Assembly: GCA_964611435.1 (NCBI GenBank)
Contig: CAZSXT010000009.1
Location: 51,248 to 115,247 of the forward strand
Reading direction: 5' to 3'
Length of the DNA stretch: 64,000 bases
Source of the DNA: JAYPHU01 sp964611435
Lineage (GTDB): Bacteria; Pseudomonadota; Alphaproteobacteria; Rhodospirillales; UBA2165
Each line of letters starts with the position of its first letter. Positions within the stretch are counted from its first letter, which is position 1. The notes under the pieces are model-generated. The model did no database searches. It was not told the origin of the DNA and worked only from the letters and a program-made list of their open reading frames with translations. Both the position numbers and the translations under genes were made by a program. Shown one piece after another: positions 24,604-33,703 of this stretch.

Positions 24604-24969
24604 ATGAGTAAAACGATTTTGATCGTCGAGGATAACGAGCTCAACATGAAGCTCTTCAACGACCTGTTGCAGGCGCACGGCTACGATACCTTGCAGACAA
24701 ACGACGGCCGAGAGGCCGTGGCGTTGACCGAAAAACATTATCCGGATTTGATCCTAATGGATATTCAGCTTCCGAAGATTTCGGGCCTCGAAATTACCCG
24801 TCAAATCAAGGAGCGAGACGAATTGAAATCTATTCCCGTGATCGCCGTGACCGCTTTCGCCATGAAGGGCGATGAGGAAAAGATCATGGAAGGCGGCTGT
24901 GACGGCTATATCGCGAAGCCGATCTCCGTGCCTATCTTCCTAGAGACCGTGGCCGGTTTTCTCGACTAA
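24604..24969 (+). CDS. divK: Single-domain response regulator DivK
   Basis: 121 residues, a lone receiver domain. The acidic pocket is seen as IVEDNELNMKLF, the phosphoacceptor Asp53 lies in LILMDIQLPKISGLEITR, and the conserved Thr and Lys in AVTAFAMKGDEEKI and YIAKPISVPIFLETV. The sequence is close to Caulobacter DivK over its whole length, including ELNMKLF, DLLQAHGYDTLQT and AFAMKGDEEKI. In that system DivK relays from the PleC/DivJ kinases to DivL and the CtrA pathway. pleD, its usual neighbour in Caulobacter, is not here; rpmG follows convergently. Confidence 0.95.
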   Translation: MSKTILIVEDNELNMKLFNDLLQAHGYDTLQTNDGREAVALTEKHYPDLILMDIQLPKISGLEITRQIKERDELKSIPVIAVTAFAMKGDEEKIMEGGCDGYIAKPISVPIFLETVAGFLD

Positions 24970-24996
24970 ATCCCGATAGTTTACCCCGAAATGCAA

Positions 24997-25019
24997 CAAG
25001 CCGCCCAATGGGCGGCTTG
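24997..25019. terminator. Bidirectional hairpin between divK and rpmG
   Basis: CAAGCCGCCC at 24997-25006 and GGGCGGCTTG at 25010-25019 form a perfect 10-bp stem with a three-base loop. It lies 28 bases after divK and 34 bases beyond the convergent rpmG stop. T-runs are weak on both sides, so efficiency is uncertain. Confidence 0.65.
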
Positions 25020-25031
25020 AACGTATAGGGC

Positions 25032-25049
25032 TACCGCCTGTTTGCGGTA
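25032..25049 (-). terminator. Small hairpin just downstream of rpmG
   Basis: TACCGC and GCGGTA pair around a six-base loop, three bases beyond the rpmG stop codon. There is no T-run; it may only protect the transcript end. Confidence 0.3.
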
Positions 25050-25052
25050 AAT

Positions 25053-25220
25053 CTATTTGATTTTGCCTTCCTTAAAGAGCACGTGTTTGCGGGCAACCGG
25101 ATCATATTTCCGGAATTCCAGCTTTTCGGTCTGGTTGCGCGGGTTCTTCTTGGTCACGTAATAGAAGCCGGTGTCAGCGGTGCTGACCAGTTTCACCAAA
25201 ATCGTCGCCGGTTTCGCCAT
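25053..25220 (-). CDS. rpmG: 50S ribosomal protein L33
   Basis: A 55-residue gene. Translation gives MAKPATILVKLVSTADTGF, then YYVTKKNPRNQTEKLEFRKY and DPVARKHVLFKEGKIK. This is a standard L33, including the TKKNPRN block and the C-terminal KEGKIK. The form lacks the CxxC zinc-binding cysteines, so it is the zinc-independent (C-minus) type. It is transcribed alone, convergent with divK. Confidence 0.97.
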   Translation of the reverse strand: MAKPATILVKLVSTADTGFYYVTKKNPRNQTEKLEFRKYDPVARKHVLFKEGKIK

Positions 25221-25316
25221 TTTCGGGCTCCACTCTTAGATCTGTACGTTAACGTTAATTCGGGCGCGCAAGATAGCGTTGTGGCCGCTTCTGTCAAGCG
25301 AATTGGCCGAATTCGG

Positions 25317-26978
25317 TTACGACCCCGGTTTGGCCGCCGATGCCATGGACGGCGACAGGGTCAATACCCGGTGATACAGCGCTTTGTCTGAAAGCAGGGT
25401 ATCGGCGATCTCTATATCCACCCGAGGGCGCTTGTTCGAGGCCAGACAGACATTTCGGAGAGCGTCTCGGGCAGGACTGTCATCCGGTTTTACGGAATGC
25501 CAGGCGTCCAGTGTTTGGTTCAGCAGGTCCGAGTCGGCCAGCGCCTTGGCGATGATTGCCGATGCATTGCCGATGTTCGCACTGGTGCAAACAACCGGCG
25601 GGACCCCAAGATTATGGAGGACATATCCGGATGGTGTCACAAAGCGGGACCAGGTGAGGGTCAACTCGCCGTCATTGGGCAGCCGTCCCACCGATTGGAC
25701 TGACCCTTTGCCGAACGACGCGGAGCCGATGACCACGGCGCGTTCATGATCCTGCAGGGCGGCGGCAACAATCTCGGCGGCCGAGGCGGAGCGACCGTTG
25801 ATCAACACCGCCATGGGAAGGCCGGCAGCGATATCGTTGGCGCCGGCCTCATATTCGTGAAGGCTGGACGGATGACGCCCCCTGGTCGATAAGATTTTGC
25901 CGTTCACCAAAAACAGATCGGCTACTTTGACGGCCTGATCCAGGATACCCCCGGGGTTGCCGCGAAGGTCCAAGATAACGCCTTTGGCCTTCCGGCCCAG
26001 CTCGGCCCGAGCTTTGGTGAACTTTCTGGCCAATCGTTGGGACGTACGGACATTAAAGCCGGTGATTCGGACGAAGATGATGTTGTCCTGGACGACGAGC
26101 CTAACCGTCGGCGCGACGACTTTTTCCCGCTTGATCGAATAAGAGTGTGTTTCGTTTCCGTTTCTTTGGACAACCAGGTCGGCAATAGAGCCGATCCCGC
26201 CCCGGACGAGTTCGCGTATCTCCGTCCGGGTTTTGCCCGCGAGACCGACCCCATTCACCCGCGCCACAATATCGTCGACCTGCAATCCGGAAGAGATAGC
26301 CGGAGAGTCCTCGAAAATTTCCGTGATGCGGGCGCCTTCAGGTAGAACCTTTATCCGAATGCCGATCCCGCCGAACCCAGACCGTTTCGCCCTATTTTCC
26401 TGGGCCGCGCTGGCGCCGGCATAGCGGGAGTAGGGGTCGGTGACCGACAATGACCCGTCGAACACGGCTTCGATCAAATCTTCCGATGATGCCAGTAAAA
26501 ACTTGTTGGAGCTCTGGCGGGCATAAAGCAGAACATCTGTGGCTACCTTGCCCCAATCCCGGCTGTCTTCCGTGGCCGGCGCTGGAAACATTTTGGTGGT
26601 GATTGTGGCGGCGCCAAAACTGATCTGGCCATCTTTGTGTTCGACGGCAACCGTTTCGTCGATTGTGTCCAGGCCGCGGATGCCTTCGACGGCGAGACGG
26701 CTGAGCGGTATCGGGATGATGTAACGGTCGGCAATCTGCTCAAACCCGGAAGCCAAGGTGGCGGCCGTCAATTCCGCCGGGAATTCGGTATCCGCTGTGT
26801 TGGATGGGTGAGTCACACAGCCTGCGAGCACCAGCGTCAGGAGGACAGCCGCCAGCACAGAGGCATGCTTTGAGGCGCGTTTTGGTGCGCGCCTTCTACC
26901 GGTGAGAGAACTGACAGCGGTTAACAAGGTCCAACGTCCTGGTTGTTTTCGCTCACGGTCGAGCCGTGGGTTTGGCAA
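25317..26978 (-). CDS. S41-family C-terminal-processing-like lipoprotein peptidase with PDZ domain
   Basis: The open frame gives 553 residues from TTG 26978; the true start is uncertain because a 35-residue basic leader precedes the hydrophobic segment VLAAVLLTLVLAGC. LAGC is a lipobox, so it should be a periplasm-facing lipoprotein. A PDZ domain (GIGIRIKVLPEGARITEIFEDSPAISSGLQVDDIVARVNG) is followed by the S41 domain, with GVILDLRGNPGG, the nucleophile region INGRSASAAEIVAAAL and the lysine region GSASFGKGSVQ. The serine-lysine dyad of CtpA-type proteases is intact. It is longer than usual, with about 130 extra residues before the PDZ domain. Confidence 0.88.
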   Translation of the reverse strand: MPNPRLDRERKQPGRWTLLTAVSSLTGRRRAPKRASKHASVLAAVLLTLVLAGCVTHPSNTADTEFPAELTAATLASGFEQIADRYIIPIPLSRLAVEGIRGLDTIDETVAVEHKDGQISFGAATITTKMFPAPATEDSRDWGKVATDVLLYARQSSNKFLLASSEDLIEAVFDGSLSVTDPYSRYAGASAAQENRAKRSGFGGIGIRIKVLPEGARITEIFEDSPAISSGLQVDDIVARVNGVGLAGKTRTEIRELVRGGIGSIADLVVQRNGNETHSYSIKREKVVAPTVRLVVQDNIIFVRITGFNVRTSQRLARKFTKARAELGRKAKGVILDLRGNPGGILDQAVKVADLFLVNGKILSTRGRHPSSLHEYEAGANDIAAGLPMAVLINGRSASAAEIVAAALQDHERAVVIGSASFGKGSVQSVGRLPNDGELTLTWSRFVTPSGYVLHNLGVPPVVCTSANIGNASAIIAKALADSDLLNQTLDAWHSVKPDDSPARDALRNVCLASNKRPRVDIEIADTLLSDKALYHRVLTLSPSMASAAKPGS

Positions 26979-27011
26979 TGATCTTATCCCGGTCGCAGCT
27001 TCAAAAATAGA

Positions 27012-29219
27012 TTATTTTTTGCGTTTGCGTTTATTTTTACCGCCACTTTTGCCAGATGCTTTTCTAGCGGGTTCTCCTGCAACGTCAAGCAAGAGAGATC
27101 CGCTGATGGGATTGGACTCCCGGATAATCACTTCCAGGGCGTCGCCCATCCGGAAACTGAGGCCGGTGCGTTTTCCAGAAATCATCCGGCGTTTTTCATC
27201 AAACTGATAGCGGTCGTCGGGCAGACTGCGCAATGGGACCAGCCCTTCGGACGCGGTGCCTTCCAATGTGACAAACAGGCCGAACTTGGCCACGCCTGAG
27301 ACGATGCCCTGCATATGATCGCCAATGTGGTTTTTAAAGAATTCGGCGACGAACCGGTCCACGGTATCACGCTCGGCCGCCGCCGCCCGCCGTTCGGTGG
27401 ATGAAACATGCTCGCCCAGCGCGCTGATGGTCTCCGCCTCTTCGGCGAAGCCGCCATCCCCCAATTTCAAGGACTGAATGAGCGTCCGATGCACCACCAG
27501 ATCGGCGTACCGGCGAATGGGCGAGGTGAAGTGGCAATAGCGTCGCAGCGCCAGGCCGAAATGGCCATCGTTGGACGGTGCGTAAACGGCCTGGGATTGA
27601 GAGCGCAGCACCGCCTGACTGATCACAGGGCCGAGACCTGTATCCTTGGCCCGCCGGATGAATCGGTTGAACCCGCCCGGTGTCAGCACCTGCCCCTTGG
27701 GAAATTTCAAGCCCAGACTGTCGGCGAACTCCCGAAAGGCCTCCAGCCGGTCTTCGGCGGGTTCGTCATGAACCCGGTAGAGGAACGGCAGGCCTGTTTT
27801 CTCCAGAGATATGGCGGCGGCGACGTTGGCCGCGATCATGAGCTCTTCAATCAACTGGTGGCTGTCCAACTGTTCCCGAATTCCAATGCCGGTGACGGCG
27901 CCGGTCACCCGGTCAAAGGACACCTTTGCTTCGGTCGCGTTAAGTTCCAAAGGTTCGCGGTCGTGGCGGGCGGTCAATAAACTTTCATACGCGCCAAATA
28001 AGGGTGAGACCACCGTTCCCATCAGCGGTTCCAGCGCGGCCGGCACATTACCGTCCCGGGCCGCCTGAATCTGCGTATAGGTCAACCGCGCGACGGATCG
28101 CATGAGCGCGCGGACGAACCGGTGAGAGACGACTCGACCGTCCTCGGTGATCCACATATGGACCGCAAGGCAGGGACGGTCTTCATCGGGTTTCAATGAG
28201 CACCAGCCGTTGGAAAGCGCTTCCGGCAACATGGGCACGACCCGGTCCGGGAAATAGACCGAATTGCCGCGATCCCTGGCGTCACTGTCCAACGGGCTTC
28301 CGGGCCGGACATACCAGGCCACGTCGGCGATGGCGACGATGACGTGCCAATGACAGGCATTGCCGGCCTCGTCCGCGTCACAACGCTCGCTAAACACCGC
28401 GTCGTCAAAATCCCGTGCATCTTCTCCGTCGATGGTCACCAGAGGCACGCCGCGAAGATCGGTGCGATCGCCCAACGGGGCGGCGCTGGCGGCCTCCGCA
28501 TCGCGAAGCGCTTCTTCGGTGAACAACTCGGGAATACCCTGCAGATGGATGGCGATCTTGCTAAAAGCGTTTGAACCATCGACATCGCCCAATCGTTCGA
28601 CAATCTTGGCTTGCGCCAATCCGTAACGCCGGCGGGACATCAATTCAGCCGAGACCAGTTCGCCGGGTTCGGCCCCCATGGTTTGATTGGGCGGCACCTC
28701 GTAATCATAACGCTGGCCCTTCATCACCGGATGAAGCCGGTTGTCGTGACCGAACACGCCCAGGATGGCTTTTGGCGCTGTGTCCAGCTTGCGGATCACG
28801 GCGGCCTGATAGGTGTGATCGTCCAGCCGGGTGAGCCGGGCCAGAACCCGGTCGCCGGGGCCAGGTGCGCTGAAATTTCGCCCACCCCGTTTGATCAGGA
28901 TGACCGGCGGGTCCCTGTCCTCCCGCCAATTGGCGGGCCGTGCGGTGGCTTCACCGTGGGTATCGACGCCGGTAACCTCCACCACTGCGACGGCCGGCAG
29001 AACCCCTGATTTAACGTAGCGCGCGCCGTGATTGCGGGCGATGAGCCCCTCATCTTCCATATCGTGGAGTATTGATTTCAAACGATTGCGTTGTTTGGCG
29101 CCGACATTGAAAGCGCGCGCGATTTCCCGGCGGCCGACGCCAGACGGGTGGCGTCCGATAAATCCGAGAATGTCTTGAGGGTCGGGAAAGCCCGATGCCG
29201 GGGGTTTGGTTTTCGCCAA
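27012..29219 (-). CDS. rnr: Ribonuclease R
   Basis: 735 residues. N-terminal winged-helix (SGVGRREIARAFNVGAKQRNRLKSIL) and cold-shock RNA-binding domains precede the RNB catalytic domain, with the metal-binding motif TIDGEDARDFDDAV and RYCHFTSPIRRYADLVVHR. A C-terminal S1 domain (GIVSGVAKFGLFVTLEGTASEGLV) and a lysine-rich tail follow. It is a processive 3'-to-5' exoribonuclease for structured RNA. It starts eight bases after the topA stop, so topA-rnr are co-transcribed, as in many alphaproteobacteria. Confidence 0.97.
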   Translation of the reverse strand: MAKTKPPASGFPDPQDILGFIGRHPSGVGRREIARAFNVGAKQRNRLKSILHDMEDEGLIARNHGARYVKSGVLPAVAVVEVTGVDTHGEATARPANWREDRDPPVILIKRGGRNFSAPGPGDRVLARLTRLDDHTYQAAVIRKLDTAPKAILGVFGHDNRLHPVMKGQRYDYEVPPNQTMGAEPGELVSAELMSRRRYGLAQAKIVERLGDVDGSNAFSKIAIHLQGIPELFTEEALRDAEAASAAPLGDRTDLRGVPLVTIDGEDARDFDDAVFSERCDADEAGNACHWHVIVAIADVAWYVRPGSPLDSDARDRGNSVYFPDRVVPMLPEALSNGWCSLKPDEDRPCLAVHMWITEDGRVVSHRFVRALMRSVARLTYTQIQAARDGNVPAALEPLMGTVVSPLFGAYESLLTARHDREPLELNATEAKVSFDRVTGAVTGIGIREQLDSHQLIEELMIAANVAAAISLEKTGLPFLYRVHDEPAEDRLEAFREFADSLGLKFPKGQVLTPGGFNRFIRRAKDTGLGPVISQAVLRSQSQAVYAPSNDGHFGLALRRYCHFTSPIRRYADLVVHRTLIQSLKLGDGGFAEEAETISALGEHVSSTERRAAAAERDTVDRFVAEFFKNHIGDHMQGIVSGVAKFGLFVTLEGTASEGLVPLRSLPDDRYQFDEKRRMISGKRTGLSFRMGDALEVIIRESNPISGSLLLDVAGEPARKASGKSGGKNKRKRKK

Positions 29220-29227
29220 GAGGGGAA

Positions 29228-31831
29228 TCAGTCCGAACGGGTAGCCACGGCGGATTTTTTCTTAGACGCCGACTTTTTCTTGGTCGCCGATTTCTTTTTA
29301 CTCGACCGTTTTTTAGAGGCCGCCTTCTTCTTGCCGGCCTTGGCGGCGAGCAATTCGATCGCCAGCTCCAGGCTTGGCGTTTCGTCTTTCTTGTCCTTGG
29401 GCAGGGTTGCGCGGACCGAGCCGTGCTGGACAAACGGTCCGAACCGTCCATGGCGGAGCGAGATAGGCTTTTTATCGCTCGGATGCACACCGATTTCCAC
29501 CGGGGCGGGACGCTTCGGCGCATCCGCCATCAACGCCACGGCGCGGTTATGTTGAATGGTCAGGACGTCGTCTTCTTTCAACGAGACATAAGTGCCGCCC
29601 CGTTTAATATAGGGGCCAAATCGGCCAATGCCGGCCTGGATCATCTCACCGGTTTCCGGGTCCGGACCGATATCGCGGGGCAGGGACAGGAGGCCCAGCG
29701 CCGCATCGAGATCGATCTCGGCCGGGTTCATATCCTTGGTGATGGTCATCCGCTTGGGTTTCTTCTTGCCTTCGGGTTCGCCCAACTGAACATAGAAACC
29801 GTACGGACCACGCCGCAGGGTGACCTGGAAGCCGGTCTGCGGGTCCAAGCCCAGTTCTTTGGGGCCATTGTCGGCGAGACCCGCCGTCGGATCGTCCCCA
29901 TTCGGCACCGCCAGCGGACGGGTGTGTTTGCAATCCGGGTAGTTGGAACAGCCGATAAACGCGCCATAACGGCCCAGCTTTAGTGACAATTGGCCGTTAT
30001 CGCAGTTCGGGCACTTGCGCGGATCTTCATCGCCTTCGGCCCGGAAAAAGTGAGGTCCCAGCAAATCGTTCAGCGCATCCAGCACTTGGCGGACCCGAAG
30101 ATCGGCGGTGCCGTCTACGGCTTCGCTGAAATTGGTCCAAAATTCGCGCAGCACGGATTTCCAATTGGTGCGGCCACCGGAAATATCGTCGAGTTTTTCT
30201 TCCAGTTCGGCGGTGAAGTCATATTCCACATATTTGGTGAAGAAGCTCGACAGGAAGGCGGTAACCAGCCGGCCCCGGTCTTCCGGGATGAACCGGCGTT
30301 TGTCGATATGGACGTAGTTACGTTCCTGCAACACGGACAAGATGGAGGCATAGGTGGACGGGCGGCCGATGCCCAGTTCCTCCAGCCGTTTGACGAGGCT
30401 CGCTTCGGAAAAGCGTGGCGGCGGCTGGGTAAAGTGCTGTTCCGGCGTGACGCCCGCGCGGTTCAAAGCTTCGCCTTCCTTCATGTCTGGCAGGATGCGG
30501 TCTTTGTCGTCATCGTCCTGGTCGTCTCGGCCTTCCTGATAGACGGCAAAGAAACCATCGAAGGCAATGACCGAACCGGTGGCCCGCAGGGTCACCGTAT
30601 TGTCGGACGGACCGCTACCAGCCGGGCGCAGGTCCACGGCCACTTGGTCCAAGACAGCCGATTCCATTTGGCTGGCGACGGTACGGTTCCAGATAAGTTG
30701 ATAAAGTTTGCGCTGATCATCATCCAGCATGGACAGGCTGGACGGCAGCCGGCTGATGTCGGTCGGGCGAATGGCTTCGTGGGCTTCCTGGGCGTTTTTC
30801 GCCTTGCTCTTATAAACACGCGGCGCGCCGGGCAGATATTGCGAGCCATAGCGCTGCCCAATATGCGACCGGCAGGCGTCGATCGCCTCGTTGGCCATGG
30901 AAACGCCGTCGGTCCGCATATAGGTGATCAGGCCGACGGTTTCGCCATCCACGTTGATCCCTTCATACAGTTTCTGCGCGATCTGCATGGTGCGCTTGGC
31001 GCTGAAGTAAAGCTTGCGCGCCGCTTCCTGCTGTAGGGTCGAGGTGGTGAAGGGTGGGGGCGGATTGCGCCGGGACTGTTTGCGCTCAATCTTCGAGACG
31101 CCGAAATTGCTCTGCTCGATCTTTGCAACCGCGGCTTTGGCGGCATCTTCGGTGCGGATCGCCATCTTACCCAGCTTTTCACCGTCAAGATGCGTCAGTT
31201 GCGCCTGTACGGCCTGACCGGCGGCTGTGTTGAACAGGGCCTTGATGGACCAATATTCCTCAGAGACGAAGTTTTCGATTTCCGTTTCGCGCTCGCAAAT
31301 AAGCCGGAGCGCCACAGACTGAACGCGTCCGGCGGATTTGCTGCCGGGCAGTTTGCGCCAGAGAACCGGCGACAGGGTAAAGCCCACAAGATAATCGAGG
31401 GCGCGGCGCGCCATATAGGCGTCAACCAATTCATTGTCCACATCGCGGGGATGGTCGAAGGCGTCGAGGATGGCGTTCTTGGTGATCTCGTTGAAGACCA
31501 CCCGTTTGACGTCCACGTTATCTAAGAGCTTCTTCTCCTGGAGAACCTGCTGGACGTGCCATGAGATCGCTTCGCCTTCCCGGTCCGGATCAGTGGCGAG
31601 ATAGAGGTGATCCGCTTTCTTGACTGCCTCGGCGATGTCCTTGATGTGCTTTTGCGAGCGGGAATCGACTTCCCACTCCATTTCGAAGTCGTCTTCCGGC
31701 CGCACGGAGCCGTTCTTGGATGGCAGATCACGGATATGGCCATAGCTGGCCAGCACCGTATATTGGCTACCCAAATACTTATTAATGGTTTTCGCCTTAG
31801 CCGGCGATTCGACGACGACAACGTCGGTCAT
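29228..31831 (-). CDS. topA: DNA topoisomerase I
   Basis: 867 residues. The TOPRIM domain is at the N-terminus (VVVESPAKAKTINKYLG, then ATDPDREGEAISWH). The active-site tyrosine is Tyr304 in GLITYMRTDG. One four-cysteine zinc ribbon (CPNCDNGQ... CSNYPDCKHTRPL) follows the core, then repeat domains and a Lys/Ser-rich tail typical of alphaproteobacterial enzymes. It relaxes negative supercoils. It lies between dprA and rnr. Confidence 0.98.
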   Translation of the reverse strand: MTDVVVVESPAKAKTINKYLGSQYTVLASYGHIRDLPSKNGSVRPEDDFEMEWEVDSRSQKHIKDIAEAVKKADHLYLATDPDREGEAISWHVQQVLQEKKLLDNVDVKRVVFNEITKNAILDAFDHPRDVDNELVDAYMARRALDYLVGFTLSPVLWRKLPGSKSAGRVQSVALRLICERETEIENFVSEEYWSIKALFNTAAGQAVQAQLTHLDGEKLGKMAIRTEDAAKAAVAKIEQSNFGVSKIERKQSRRNPPPPFTTSTLQQEAARKLYFSAKRTMQIAQKLYEGINVDGETVGLITYMRTDGVSMANEAIDACRSHIGQRYGSQYLPGAPRVYKSKAKNAQEAHEAIRPTDISRLPSSLSMLDDDQRKLYQLIWNRTVASQMESAVLDQVAVDLRPAGSGPSDNTVTLRATGSVIAFDGFFAVYQEGRDDQDDDDKDRILPDMKEGEALNRAGVTPEQHFTQPPPRFSEASLVKRLEELGIGRPSTYASILSVLQERNYVHIDKRRFIPEDRGRLVTAFLSSFFTKYVEYDFTAELEEKLDDISGGRTNWKSVLREFWTNFSEAVDGTADLRVRQVLDALNDLLGPHFFRAEGDEDPRKCPNCDNGQLSLKLGRYGAFIGCSNYPDCKHTRPLAVPNGDDPTAGLADNGPKELGLDPQTGFQVTLRRGPYGFYVQLGEPEGKKKPKRMTITKDMNPAEIDLDAALGLLSLPRDIGPDPETGEMIQAGIGRFGPYIKRGGTYVSLKEDDVLTIQHNRAVALMADAPKRPAPVEIGVHPSDKKPISLRHGRFGPFVQHGSVRATLPKDKKDETPSLELAIELLAAKAGKKKAASKKRSSKKKSATKKKSASKKKSAVATRSD

Positions 31832-31849
31832 GACTTATCTTTTTTGCTT

Positions 31850-32989
31850 CTACACTTCGCCAATCAAAGAAACTTTGCCGCCGGGGTGACGCTCCAACCT
31901 GCCTGCCAATTCCAGTTCCAGGAGCACCGTCGATACCGCAGCAGGGGACATTTGGCACCGACGAATGATTTCGTCAACAGTAACAGGCGTCGGATTTAAA
32001 AATTTTATCAGCGCCTGGCGGGCGTCCCGGACTTCGACGTCGGAGGGGTAGGTGTTAATTAGTTGTTTAATTACAAAGGGTTCTGTCTCCTGGAGATGAG
32101 GGCGGTAGGCGTCATTCAACTGCTGAATAATTTCTTCGGCTGAATCGGCGAGATGAGCGCCTTGCCGTATCAGATCGTTCGTTCCCTTTGCACGCGGGTC
32201 GAGCGGCGAGCCGGGCAGTGCGAACACTTCCCGGTTTTGTTCGGCGGCGAAGCGTGCGGTGATCAGAGAGCCTGATCGCTGGGTGGCCTCAATGACCACG
32301 GTCCCGCGGGCGCAGCCAGAAATCAGACGATTCCGTCTGGGAAAATGCCGGGCCTGAGGGGTCGTGCCCAAAGGCATCTCCGACAGCACCGCGCCTTGTT
32401 CTACAATCCGGGCGTATAGTTCATCATTCTCTTTAGGGTAGATAACGTCGGCCCCGCCGGCGACCACGGCTACGGTCCCGGCCGAAAGTGCGCCCTGGTG
32501 CGCTGCCGTATCAATGCCCCGCGCCAGACCGGAGGCGACAAGGAAGCCGGCCTCACCAAAGGCGGCGGCAAACGATTGGGCGAGACGGACGCCGGTGATT
32601 GACGCATTCCGTGTTCCGACGATGGATACTGTCTTCTTCTTTAATAAATGGGTGCGGCCCATGACGATGATGAGCGGCGGCGCATCCTCCAGGCACGACA
32701 GAAGAGGCGGATAGGCGGGTTCGGTGCTAGCAATCAGATGGGCGTGGGCTTGGTTGATTTCTTCCACTTCCTTTTCTGCAGCCGAGCGGGACGCGACCTT
32801 AATGGAGCGCGCGCCGCCCCTTTTTGCCAGTTCCGGAAGTGCATCCAGGGCTGCCGTCGCCGTGCCGAACCGTTCCAGCAGCTTATAAAATGTGACTGGA
32901 CCGACGTTCTCGCTCCGCAGCAATTGCAACCAGTCCAGCTTCTCGGCCCCACCGAGATCGCGTTTGGCGTCAATCATGGTCATGGTCAT
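31850..32989 (-). CDS. dprA: DNA-processing protein DprA/Smf
   Basis: 379 residues. An N-terminal SAM-like helical region (LQLLRSENVGPVTFYKLLERFG) precedes the Rossmann-like DprA core, with VSIVGTRNASITGVRLA, SGLARGIDTAAHQGAL, GGADVIYPKEN and FPRRNRLISGCARGTVVIEA. A C-terminal winged helix (VTVDEIIRRCQMSPAAVSTVLLELELAGRLERHPGG) is also present. DprA loads RecA on incoming single-stranded DNA in transformation; many non-competent species also carry it. The first codons ATGACCATGACC offer three possible starts. Confidence 0.96.
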   Translation of the reverse strand: MTMTMIDAKRDLGGAEKLDWLQLLRSENVGPVTFYKLLERFGTATAALDALPELAKRGGARSIKVASRSAAEKEVEEINQAHAHLIASTEPAYPPLLSCLEDAPPLIIVMGRTHLLKKKTVSIVGTRNASITGVRLAQSFAAAFGEAGFLVASGLARGIDTAAHQGALSAGTVAVVAGGADVIYPKENDELYARIVEQGAVLSEMPLGTTPQARHFPRRNRLISGCARGTVVIEATQRSGSLITARFAAEQNREVFALPGSPLDPRAKGTNDLIRQGAHLADSAEEIIQQLNDAYRPHLQETEPFVIKQLINTYPSDVEVRDARQALIKFLNPTPVTVDEIIRRCQMSPAAVSTVLLELELAGRLERHPGGKVSLIGEV

Positions 32990-33090
32990 GGTCGTGGCGC
33001 GGCATAGACAGCCGGTCTCCCTGCGCGTGGCGTTCCTACTACCTATGCAGGGACCAGAGACGGTTTTTCAGGATGAGGCGCGGTTTGAGC

Positions 33091-33693
33091 CTATTTTTTT
33101 TCGCCGATCCGGCTTTCTTCACCGGCAACAAGCCGGCGGATGTTGGCGTGGTGGCGGACGAATATGAGGATCGCCAGGATCAGTGACAGCCACGCTTCCT
33201 GCGGGCCCACTAGCCACCAAGCGTAGATCGGCGCAACGGCGAGCCCGACCAGGGCGGCCAGGGACGAGTATCTAAACAGCCAGGCCACGAGCAGCCAGGT
33301 GGCGCAAGCAAAGAGGCCCGTAGGCCAGGATATGGCGAGCAGCACACCCAGGCTGGTGGCCACGCCCTTGCCACCCTTGAACTTTAGCCAGACCGGAAAA
33401 TTATGACCCAGGACCGCGAACAGCCCGGCGATCAGCGCCACTTCGAAGCTTTGGGTGTGATGGGCGATGAGAACCGCAACCGCGCCTTTGCCGCCATCCA
33501 GAAGAAGTGTCGCTGCCGCCAATCCTTTCCGCCCGGTGCGCAAAACGTTGGTCGCGCCGATATTGCCCGAGCCGATCTGTCGCAGATCGCCAGCGCCCGT
33601 CAGCTTGGTTAAAACCAGGCCAAACGGAATAGAGCCCAACAGATAGGACAGAATGGCGGCGATCAGATCGATTTGCGTAAATGAGTCCGGCAT
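33091..33693 (-). CDS. plsY: Glycerol-3-phosphate acyltransferase PlsY
   Basis: About 200 residues from ATG 33693, ten bases after the pyrC-like stop; a longer start at 33738 would overlap that gene. Family blocks are SYLLGSIPFGLVLTKLTGAGDLRQIGSGNIGATNVLRTGRKGLA, LLDGGKGAVAVL, and GHNFPVWLKFKGGKGVATSLGV. About five membrane helices. It transfers an acyl group from acyl-phosphate to glycerol 3-phosphate, the first step of phospholipid synthesis. It is the last gene of the pyrB-pyrC'-plsY run. Confidence 0.96.
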   Translation of the reverse strand: MPDSFTQIDLIAAILSYLLGSIPFGLVLTKLTGAGDLRQIGSGNIGATNVLRTGRKGLAAATLLLDGGKGAVAVLIAHHTQSFEVALIAGLFAVLGHNFPVWLKFKGGKGVATSLGVLLAISWPTGLFACATWLLVAWLFRYSSLAALVGLAVAPIYAWWLVGPQEAWLSLILAILIFVRHHANIRRLVAGEESRIGEKK

Positions 33694-33703
33694 GGGTCTG
33701 CTG